NCBI RefSeq assembly: GCF_037154085.1
Contig: NZ_JBANRM010000004.1
Coordinates: 62,001-126,000, forward strand
Direction: 5' to 3'
Origin: Andeanibacterium fulvum
GTDB taxonomy: Bacteria > Pseudomonadota > Alphaproteobacteria > Sphingomonadales > Sphingomonadaceae
Length of the DNA stretch: 64,000 nucleotides
Positions 42,900-50,232 of this stretch are shown in pieces. The stretch's first letter is position 1, and each line of letters starts with the position of its first letter. Under the pieces are notes generated by a model that worked only from the letters and a program-made list of their open reading frames with translations, had not been told where the DNA came from and did no database searches. The translations under genes were made by a program, and so were the position numbers.

Positions 42900-44056
42900 G
42901 CCCGTGCCTCCGCGACCGAAGCGGGATCGAGCCCGGTCAATTCCCGGTAGCCGGCGGCATCCACTGCCCCTTCGGTGACGATGGTGAGCACAATGGACTG
43001 GCTGCCCAGCCCCAGCTTTGCCCGGAAATCATCGTCCCTTGCGGCAACGATCAGCCCGGCGAGCCCGGCCGAACCGGCGTCGCCCACCAGCAGCGGGGTA
43101 TCGCCGAACGCGCCCTCGCCCAGCGCCTTCATCGTTTCGACCGCAGCACTGTCCGGGATGACCAGATAGTCGCCCACGATCAGTTCGATGGTCTTCCATG
43201 CCGTCAGCGAGACTTCCCCCACCGAAAGCCCGCCCATCACTGTGTCGAGATCGCCCTCGATCCGCACCGGGTGACCGGCAATGGCCGATTGATAGAGGCA
43301 GTCGGCCTTGTCGGGCTCCACCATCACGAAGCGCGGCCCGGGGCCCCAGGCATCGAACAATGCGCCAAAGGCCGCAGCGGCGAGCCCGCCACAGCCGCCC
43401 TGAATGAAGACGTGGGTCGGCACGACATTGTTGGCGGCGAGATCGGCCACGATCTCGTCCATCATCACCGTGTAGCCGGCCATCACCACGCCGGGCGCCT
43501 GGTCTTCCTCGGTGATCGCGGTATCGGAGACCAGCACCCAGCCATTGGCGAGAGCATCTTCGCGGGCCTGGTGCGTGGAATCGTCGTAATTCCCGGCGAT
43601 CCGCACCACTTCGGCACCCTGCGCACGGATCAGTTCGGCCCGGCTTTCGGCCACGTTCTCGTGCAGATATATCTTGCAGGCACAGCCGATACGCCGCGCG
43701 CCCCAGGCGACCGAAAGGCCATGATTGCCGTCGGAAGCCGTGACAACGGTGGCCGCCGCGATGGCATCGGGAGCAAGGCCTTCCAGCGCCTGCGCTGCCG
43801 CAAAAGCCCCGCCCAGCGCCTTGAAGGAACCGAGACCGAACCGCCCGGCCTCATATTTGGTCAGCACCCTGCCAAGACCAAGCGCCCCGGCCATACCCGG
43901 CAGATCGATCAGCGGGGTTGGCTGATACCCCTCCCACTGCGGAATATCCGCCTGTGCACGCAGACGCATGGCACGCGGCACGCACAGGTCGAGCGGACCG
44001 GGCCTTCCTTCCGCTGTCGGAGTCGGTTCAATCGCCTTGCTGAATATTGCGGCCAT
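42896..44056 (-). CDS. dpaL: Diaminopropionate ammonia-lyase-like PLP enzyme (fold type II)
   Basis: A 386-residue PLP enzyme. The lysine for the cofactor is Lys79 in GLGSFKALGGAFA, a sequence specific to diaminopropionate ammonia-lyases. ASDGNHGLSVAWGARRIG and the phosphate cup QGGCGGLAAAAFG follow. Known members convert 2,3-diaminopropionate to pyruvate and two ammonia. It is the first gene of the operon and divergent from the LysR gene. Its presence next to an N-methyl amino acid oxidase suggests that an N-substituted diaminopropionate could be the parent compound, which is inference. Confidence 0.88.
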   Translation of the reverse strand: MAAIFSKAIEPTPTAEGRPGPLDLCVPRAMRLRAQADIPQWEGYQPTPLIDLPGMAGALGLGRVLTKYEAGRFGLGSFKALGGAFAAAQALEGLAPDAIAAATVVTASDGNHGLSVAWGARRIGCACKIYLHENVAESRAELIRAQGAEVVRIAGNYDDSTHQAREDALANGWVLVSDTAITEEDQAPGVVMAGYTVMMDEIVADLAANNVVPTHVFIQGGCGGLAAAAFGALFDAWGPGPRFVMVEPDKADCLYQSAIAGHPVRIEGDLDTVMGGLSVGEVSLTAWKTIELIVGDYLVIPDSAAVETMKALGEGAFGDTPLLVGDAGSAGLAGLIVAARDDDFRAKLGLGSQSIVLTIVTEGAVDAAGYRELTGLDPASVAEARA

Positions 44057-44380
44057 TCGCAGCGCTGCCCTTCATTCACTTGCACCGGCGCGCAACAAAC
44101 CGGCCCCCGCTTTGCCGCGCGCCCAAACCTGTCACCAGCCCCCGCCCGCATGAGCGGCAAGCACTTGTTGCAGCGCGGCAATTTTCTCGAGGCAAACGAA
44201 CCCCGTCACCGAAAGTCAGCTTGAAAGCTCGCTTCCGGAAAGATCAGCCCAATGCGGCACTGCAACAATTTCGTAAGATTCCGCTTGATCGAAAGCGGCA
44301 ATCTCGTGACATAATGAAGCCCGTCCAGGCGGCGCGGGAAATGTCGCCCTCGGCAATGTTAGTTGCGCGGAGATCGAAGT
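44057..44380. promoter_or_regulatory. Divergent control region between lyase operon and LysR gene
   Basis: No gene is visible in these 324 bases. A perfect inverted repeat CCGCTT-GATCGA-AAGCGG at 44281-44298 lies about 80 bases before the LysR start and 225 before the lyase operon. This is a reasonable place for a LysR-type operator serving both directions, but binding is only inferred. Confidence 0.35.
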
Positions 44381-45307
44381 ATGGAACTGGCGGTCAAAGG
44401 GTTTACCGGGCGGATCAGCGATAACGACCTGCGCCTGCTGCGAACCTTTTGTACGGTGGTGCGCCATGGCGGCTTCGTCGCGGCCGAGTCCGAACTCCAG
44501 ATCGGCCTTCCTTCCATCAGCCGCTACATCAAGGATCTGGAAGTGCGCCTCGGCCTGCGCCTGTGCGACCGCGGGCGCAGGGGCTTCACGCTGACGGCAG
44601 AAGGCAAGCAGGTGCACGAAGCCTGCATGACCCTGTTCGAAAATCTCAGCAATTTCGAGAACAAGGTGCGCCACATCCATGCCAATCCGGCAGGCGCCCT
44701 GCGGATCGGCATGGTGGATTCACTCGGCAGCGATCCGCATTTTCGCCTGTCAGACGCGGTGCGCGCCTATAAGCAATTCTATCCGAACGTCTCCTTCAAG
44801 ATCGTGACCGAAACTTCCAACATGATCGAACAACAGGTGATCGAAGGCGAGTTGGACGTAGGGCTGGTGTTCGAGCGGCGGCACATGGAACAACTGACCT
44901 ATCACCTGCTCTATGAAGAGGTCAGTTGTCTCTATTGCTCGGTCGGCCACCCGATCTGGACCGAGCATGGCGGCAAGATCGGCGATGTTGACCTCTCCGC
45001 TTATGAAATGGCCGGATATCCGATGGTTCACATGATGGAGAAGATGGGCGTCAGCGGCCTGCTCAATCGCACTGCCACTGCCAATCACATGGAATCCATC
45101 GCCATGATGGTGAATTCGGACGCCTATCTGGGCTTCCTGCCCAATAATTATGTCGAGGCGCTGTGGTGCGGCGACCGGTTCCGCGCGATTGCACCGGAAA
45201 CCTTCAATTTCCATAGCCGGATCAGCGCAATCACTCGCCACGGCGCCGTTTCGCCGCTGGTTTCCGCCTTCGTCGAATGCCTCCTGCCTCAGGTCGAGCT
45301 TGCCTGA
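44381..45307 (+). CDS. LysR-family transcriptional regulator
   Basis: A 308-residue LysR protein. The winged helix-turn-helix is at about residues 12-70 (DLRLLRTFCTVVRHGGFVAAESEL, IGLPSISRYIKDLEVRLGLRL), followed by the linker helix and a substrate-binding domain from about 95. The start is the ATG after CGGAGA; a TTG 18 bases upstream is less likely. It is divergent from the eight-gene catabolic operon and therefore its probable regulator. The MFS gene follows 106 bases later on the same strand. Confidence 0.93.
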   Translation: MELAVKGFTGRISDNDLRLLRTFCTVVRHGGFVAAESELQIGLPSISRYIKDLEVRLGLRLCDRGRRGFTLTAEGKQVHEACMTLFENLSNFENKVRHIHANPAGALRIGMVDSLGSDPHFRLSDAVRAYKQFYPNVSFKIVTETSNMIEQQVIEGELDVGLVFERRHMEQLTYHLLYEEVSCLYCSVGHPIWTEHGGKIGDVDLSAYEMAGYPMVHMMEKMGVSGLLNRTATANHMESIAMMVNSDAYLGFLPNNYVEALWCGDRFRAIAPETFNFHSRISAITRHGAVSPLVSAFVECLLPQVELA

Positions 45308-45413
45308 TCCCTCCCCAGCAGGCGGCGCGGCGGCCATTCACCTTCCCACCAGCGCAACCATAGTTGCCGAGAACTCCATTCAAAGCTCTGCCCTCGTGCG
45401 AAACGATGGCACC

Positions 45414-46730
45414 ATGACAGAAACTCGCCAGGACACAGCCCTCCCCTCATCGCCTGCCGCCGCCGGGCTTGCCGCTGAGGAAGACGAAAACCCCACGCGC
45501 TACGCCTGGTTCGTTCTGGCGATGCTTACGGCAGTCTACAGTTTCAGCTGGATGGACCGTTTCCTGCTGGTGATCCTGATCGATCCGATCAGCAAGGATC
45601 TCAATGTCTCCAACACCCAGATCGGCCTGCTGACCGGCTTTGGCGCCTCGCTGCTCTATTCGCTGGCGGGTTTCCCGATTGCGCGCATGGCCGACCAGAA
45701 ATCGCGCAAGTGGATCATCACATCCGCTCTCGGGGCATGGAGCAGCCTAACCGCCATGATCGGCGTGGCCGGTTCCTTCTTCAGCCTGGCCTTTGCCCGC
45801 TTCGGCATCGCCATTGCTTCTGCGGGCTGTTCACCGGCGGCCTATTCGCTGATTTCCGATTACTTCCCGGCTCGCCGGCGCGGCACGGCGATCGCCATCT
45901 ATTCGCTGGGCATTTCCATCGGCACCTGGGCCGGGCTCACCCTTGGCGGCATGGCGGCGGACAGTTTCGGCTGGCGGGAAGCGTTCCTGCTGCTCGGGTT
46001 GCCCGGCATCGCCTTTGCGGCGCTGATGGCCTTAGTCATGCGCGAACCGCGCCGCGGCACCTATGACGGCAGCCCCGCGGAAAGCGAGCGCCACTACAGC
46101 CGGGGCGAAGCGTGGAATTTCTTCCGCAAGAACCGCCCCTTCCTGGGCATCGCCTTCGGCTTCGGTTTCATTTCCTGCGCAACTTCGGCCTTCGAGAACT
46201 GGATTCCCACCTATCTGATCCGCGCCCATGGGCTGAGCGCCACGGAAGTCGGCTCGATCAGCGGGCTGTTCCAGGGGCTGACCGGAATCTTCGGCGCTCT
46301 CGCCTTCGGAATCATGGCTGATCGGCTCGCCCGCCGCGACCGCCGCTGGTATCTGTGGATTCCGCTGCTCTGCTCTGCGGCCTCGGCACCTTTGATCCTG
46401 CTGTTCTTCAGCCTGCCGGTGAACCTTTCCTATGCGTGCTATTTCGCAATCGAATTCTGTGTTTCGGGCTATTCCGCGCCGCTCTTTGCAGCCAGCCAGA
46501 TGCTGCTTCCGCCGCGCCTGCGCGCACTGGGCATGGCGACGATCCTGTTCGTGCTCAACATCATCGGCCAGGGCATGGGGCCGACGCTGACCGGACTGGC
46601 AAGCGACCTCATCGGCGGCAGCGGGGCGGCGGGCGGGCTCGCCCCGGCAATCATGGCGATGCAGGTCTTCGCGGTGATCGGCGCCCTCGCCCTGATCGAT
46701 GCGGCCCGCACATTCGAGCGGCGCATCTGA
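45414..46730 (+). CDS. MFS transporter, spinster-like
   Basis: A 438-residue carrier with twelve predicted helices. The first helix carries TAVYSFSWMDRFLLVILIDPI, and GFGASLLYSLAGFPIARMAD and SLISDYFPARRRGTAIAIYS are typical spinster/AmpG-like elements. The ATG at 45414 lacks a strong ribosome-binding site, but upstream in-frame sequence overlaps the LysR gene. It is a likely importer for the catabolic operon across the LysR gene. A LuxR regulator follows after 11 bases. Confidence 0.88.
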   Translation: MTETRQDTALPSSPAAAGLAAEEDENPTRYAWFVLAMLTAVYSFSWMDRFLLVILIDPISKDLNVSNTQIGLLTGFGASLLYSLAGFPIARMADQKSRKWIITSALGAWSSLTAMIGVAGSFFSLAFARFGIAIASAGCSPAAYSLISDYFPARRRGTAIAIYSLGISIGTWAGLTLGGMAADSFGWREAFLLLGLPGIAFAALMALVMREPRRGTYDGSPAESERHYSRGEAWNFFRKNRPFLGIAFGFGFISCATSAFENWIPTYLIRAHGLSATEVGSISGLFQGLTGIFGALAFGIMADRLARRDRRWYLWIPLLCSAASAPLILLFFSLPVNLSYACYFAIEFCVSGYSAPLFAASQMLLPPRLRALGMATILFVLNIIGQGMGPTLTGLASDLIGGSGAAGGLAPAIMAMQVFAVIGALALIDAARTFERRI

Positions 46731-46741
46731 GAGGCGCGGCG

Positions 46742-47446
46742 ATGATCCCGGCCAGCGAAAGATCCGACCGGCTCATCACCGAAACGCTCGAATTCCTGCG
46801 CCAGACCTTCAGTGTCCGCGCCGTGATGTTCTACTGGATCGAGCCGGAGCTCGACACGGTCAACGATGCCCTGCTGGGCCTGCCAGAAGGCCTTGCCGAA
46901 CATTACCGGCGGGAAATGCGCCCCTACGATCCGCTCCTCGCCTCGCGCCTCGTGGAGGGCGGCAAGAGCATTGCCGAACTGCATAGCGAGGCCAAGGCCA
47001 TCCCCGCGCAGGATCGCCGCCGTTATCTCTCCTTCCTTGGCGAATATAACGTGACGGGGAACCTGGAATTCGTCTTCTGGTCCGGCGAAGGGCAGGAACG
47101 GCGGGCATTCGGCGGGGCCAGCCTGCTGGGGCTGGAAGGCGATCCGCCCTTTACGGGCGATTTCCGCATGATCGATGCGATCTATCGCTACGTCGCGTTC
47201 AACCTGCAATCGCATGAGCGGGTACGAACGGAAAAGCGTGGGCGGATGCTGCGGGAACGCGTCGGCCTGACGGCCCGCGAATGCGCGGTGTGCGAATATG
47301 TCTCCGTGGGCGCCAGCAATCAGGACATTGCCGATTGCCTCGGCCTGACCCTGTCCACGGTGAAAACCTATATGCGCCAGATCTTCGACAAGGTGGGCGT
47401 CGATACGCGTACCGCGCTCGCCGCCCGCCTGTCGTCCTTCACCTGA
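46742..47446 (+). CDS. LuxR-type transcriptional regulator (possible solo with divergent autoinducer domain)
   Basis: A 234-residue regulator. The C-terminal helix-turn-helix is clear: LTARECAVCEYVSVGASNQDIADCLGLTLSTVKTYM segments with the family Glu, Gly and Val positions. The N-terminal 160 residues include EHYRREMRPYDPLL, which recalls the Tyr/Asp-Pro pattern of autoinducer-binding domains, but other hallmark Trp residues are not obvious. No LuxI synthase is in the window. GAGAGG precedes the ATG. It may respond to a plant or catabolic ligand rather than a homoserine lactone. Confidence 0.85.
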   Translation: MIPASERSDRLITETLEFLRQTFSVRAVMFYWIEPELDTVNDALLGLPEGLAEHYRREMRPYDPLLASRLVEGGKSIAELHSEAKAIPAQDRRRYLSFLGEYNVTGNLEFVFWSGEGQERRAFGGASLLGLEGDPPFTGDFRMIDAIYRYVAFNLQSHERVRTEKRGRMLRERVGLTARECAVCEYVSVGASNQDIADCLGLTLSTVKTYMRQIFDKVGVDTRTALAARLSSFT

Positions 47447-48337
47447 TCACTCGGCGATATCGCTAAGGAATTCGGCAATGGCGGCATTGCCGCCCGCCGC
47501 GCTTTCCTGAAGCAGCGAGATACCCAGCGGCGGCACGGTGGAAGGATCGCGCACTGTCACCATCGGGTCTTCGAAATCGCGGACATAGCCCATGCCCAGG
47601 CAGCCCATCTGGTATCCCATCAGCTTCAGCAGATCGTCCGGCAACTCGCGCGCCACTTCGATCGGCGTCGTGAGATACTGGTTCTCCTCCTGCCGCAGCC
47701 AGCCTGCCGCATAAGTGACGTTCAGCGCCATGCGCACTCCGTCCGACTTGTTCTGGCCGGCGCCGTGGAACACCTTGCCGGTGTAGAACAAGGCGGAACC
47801 CCGGCTCATCTCGGCAGGAAGGCTCTCCGAAATGTCGTAATGGCGGCCCTTCTGATCCTGCGAATTGGGCACGATGCGGGTCGCGCCGTTTTCCTCGGTA
47901 TAGTCGCTCATCGCCCACAGCAGGCTGCACTGGGGGTGATAGTCCAGCGGAAAGGGGAAGAAGTCCCAGATGGTCTCATCCTGATGCAGCTTCTGCGCCG
48001 GGGAATCGGGATAGACGCTGATGATCTGGGTCAGCTGCAGCTGAAAACGGCTCGCGCGGTGGAGCAGACCGCCGCAGGCACCCAGCACCAGCGGATGCTG
48101 GATCAACTGATGGGAGGTAGGCGAACGGGCGATCAAGGCGCCAGTGCGCCGGGTCTTCTTGCCCAGGTAATTGTCATAGCCAAAGGCGGTGTTGTCGATG
48201 AAGGGCTGCATCTCGGCGATGATCGCATCCATCGTCTCGGCCGAAGCGAGATCGTCCACGATGGCATAGCCATCCGTCCGCAGCGCCTCGATCACATCCT
48301 CGACGCTTACGGTATTGGGAAAATGCTTCAGGGACAT
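47447..48337 (-). CDS. Phytanoyl-CoA dioxygenase (PhyH)-family Fe(II)/2-oxoglutarate oxygenase
   Basis: A 296-residue non-haem iron oxygenase. Iron ligands are His118 and Asp120 in LHQDETIW and His191 in KVFHGAGQN, with Arg202 about ten residues on as the 2-oxoglutarate anchor. PhyH-family enzymes hydroxylate lipids, ectoine, alkaloids and many natural products. It converges with the LuxR gene; their stops are adjacent (TGA then TCA). AGGAGA lies six bases before the ATG. Its neighbours suggest a first hydroxylation of an imported compound, but the substrate is unknown. Confidence 0.92.
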   Translation of the reverse strand: MSLKHFPNTVSVEDVIEALRTDGYAIVDDLASAETMDAIIAEMQPFIDNTAFGYDNYLGKKTRRTGALIARSPTSHQLIQHPLVLGACGGLLHRASRFQLQLTQIISVYPDSPAQKLHQDETIWDFFPFPLDYHPQCSLLWAMSDYTEENGATRIVPNSQDQKGRHYDISESLPAEMSRGSALFYTGKVFHGAGQNKSDGVRMALNVTYAAGWLRQEENQYLTTPIEVARELPDDLLKLMGYQMGCLGMGYVRDFEDPMVTVRDPSTVPPLGISLLQESAAGGNAAIAEFLSDIAE

Positions 48338-48445
48338 GAGGGTCTCCTATCCAGTGTCCGCGATTGCGTGACAGCAGGATGGGAAGAGCGCCCGGACTCC
48401 ACAAATCCACTTTAGTAGGGGGCGGGTGCGAGGCCGCGTCCGTTC

Positions 48446-48934
48446 CTATTGCGGAAGAGCGAAGGCGCCGACCCTGAAATCGGGGCGAACCCAGCAGGCA
48501 CAATCGTCACGGAAGGCAAGCGGGCCTGTGGGCACAAGATCGCCCTCCGGCCCGCGGCGATAGGACCCGCCGGCATCTTCGCCGGGCCGGTCGACCTCGA
48601 CCACCACTTCGGTGATCCCGTCCAGAAATGCCTTGCCGTCTACTCGCCGGATCGAGAAGCTCGGGCCGCCCCATTCGACCCGCTCGCACGGGCCGTCATA
48701 ATGGCCCTTGGGCGTATCCAGCACGCAATTCTCTACCTTCCTGACCGTTTCCCCACTCTCACCCGCAACGAAGACGCTACCTTCTTCGGCACTTGCGGGT
48801 ACGAGTTCCGGAGTGCCCGATGCGGACGCCTCCGCGGCAGCACTTTCCTTGCCCGAATCCGCTTCTCCGCAAGCGGACAGCAGAAGGACGGCAGCAAGAG
48901 CGGTCACAGCAGCACTGACACTCCTCATTTCCAT
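48446..48934 (-). CDS. Small lipoprotein of unknown function
   Basis: A 162-residue protein with a lipoprotein signal peptide: hydrophobic stretch and lipobox LLSAC with Cys22. A low-complexity Ala/Ser/Glu segment (23-50) leads to a compact domain with four cysteines (NCVLDTPKGHYDGPCERVEWGG region and DDCACWVRPDFRVG), which may form two disulfides. I recognise no family. An ATG six bases downstream of the chosen one is possible. The gene is monocistronic, 108 bases upstream of which no partner is seen, and 1 kb from the two-component system. Confidence 0.75.
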   Translation of the reverse strand: MEMRSVSAAVTALAAVLLLSACGEADSGKESAAAEASASGTPELVPASAEEGSVFVAGESGETVRKVENCVLDTPKGHYDGPCERVEWGGPSFSIRRVDGKAFLDGITEVVVEVDRPGEDAGGSYRRGPEGDLVPTGPLAFRDDCACWVRPDFRVGAFALPQ

Positions 48935-49581
48935 TCCTTGCTCCGCAACGGATGAGTGGATCGCCTGCCCCCGATGGCGGGCGCGGCGAAAGTGGCTGAA
49001 CGGTTTTCGCGGATTTCGCTTTTCGAAGAGGCGGTAACGAACAGCATGCCGGCCAGCACCGGAGCGCGGGCGGCAAAGCGCAGCAAATTTCCGCGCTCGC
49101 CGTGGGAAAGCCCGACGAGAGAATTGAGCGGGTGTTTTTCGGGAAGTTGCCCTGCCTCCATCCGACAATGATCGGCCAGAGCTTCCTCACCGGGGGTTGC
49201 CGGTTCACGGCCGCCATTGCAGCGCGGCAGCGCTGTCGGGTGCTCCCGGCGGCGCAATTACCGTCTCCGGTGGCGAATTAGTCCGCCACCTCCAACGGCT
49301 GCCCCTGCACCGCTGAAGGTGGCGTCACCGGCCGGCGCGTGCCCCTTTCGCGCCAATCGGATCACGCAATCCCGTTCCATAGCCGCCAGGCGGCTGCATT
49401 TGCCGCGATCGCGGCGTGCGAGATTGCAGTCAGATAATTCCCGTTAGGTTTCATGCATTTGCCCCCATGAAACGCAAGGCGACCGCAGTCCCGCTTCGGA
49501 TCGAGAGGATAGGCTCACGCGCGCCAAGCGGAACTGACCACACGGTCAGTCACCCCTATACGAATGTACAGGATCGGTGGG
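48935..49581. other. Long stretch without a supported gene
   Basis: I find no convincing reading frame in these 647 bases; all frames are short and Arg/Pro-rich. Near the right end, ACTGACC-ACAC-GGTCAGT (49533-49550) is a perfect 7-base inverted repeat. It lies 32 bases beyond the stop of the response regulator, so it may be a weak terminator without T-run or a TetR-type operator. Confidence 0.4.
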
Positions 49582-50232
49582 TCAGAAGTCGGCGTCGTCC
49601 ACCAGCCGGTTGCGTGCCGCGAGCGCGGCCGCCTCGGCGCGATTGGAAACCCCCAGCTTCAAGAGGATTGCGCTGACATGATAGCGGGCGGTGGGCAGCG
49701 AAATGCCGAGATAGGATGCAATCTCGCCATTGGTATAACCCTTGGTGAGCAGCGCCAGCACACGCCGCTGCTGCCCGCTCAGTGTCACTTCAGCCGCGCT
49801 TGTGGAAGCAGCCGCAGGCGGATCGGCCTCGGCCAGTCCGGCCACGACAATCCTTTCCCCCGCATGGACCCGGCGGATCGCATCCGCCAGTTCGTCGGCC
49901 GAAACCGTCTTCGGCAGGAAGCCGCTGGCACCGGCGGCCAGCATCTGGGCTACTGTCTCGCTATCGGCAAAGGTACTGAGGCCGATCACACGGGCGTCCG
50001 GGTGATATCGACGGATGGACTCCGTGGCCCCGGTGCCCCCCATGCCCTGCATGCGCACGTCCATCAGCACGATATGCGGCCGATGAAGCTGGCATAGGAA
50101 CAGCGCTTCCTCGCCGCTCTCTGCCTGCCCGACCACTGTGAAGCCCGCCATTGCCCCGATGACCTGCGTCAGCCCCGCACGCACGACCATGTGATCGTCG
50201 ACCAGGAGGATGCGGATCGGGTCAGCCGTCAT
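49582..50232 (-). CDS. NarL/FixJ-family response regulator
   Basis: A 216-residue regulator. The receiver has Asp12/Asp13, phospho-acceptor Asp58 (VLMDVRMQGMGG) and Lys108. The LuxR-type helix-turn-helix lies at about 150-205 (LSGQQRRVLALLTKGYTNGEIASYLGIS, with ARYHVSAILLKLGVSNR). It overlaps the end of its sensor kinase gene by 11 bases, so the pair is co-translated. Target genes are not evident; the haem receptor operon is divergent from the pair and a possible target. Confidence 0.95.
   Translation of the reverse strand: MTADPIRILLVDDHMVVRAGLTQVIGAMAGFTVVGQAESGEEALFLCQLHRPHIVLMDVRMQGMGGTGATESIRRYHPDARVIGLSTFADSETVAQMLAAGASGFLPKTVSADELADAIRRVHAGERIVVAGLAEADPPAAASTSAAEVTLSGQQRRVLALLTKGYTNGEIASYLGISLPTARYHVSAILLKLGVSNRAEAAALAARNRLVDDADF

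Noticed and set aside
49217..49676. Small plus-strand frames in the gene-poor stretch
   Set aside because: They are Arg/Pro-rich, lack ribosome-binding sites and show no recognisable fold.
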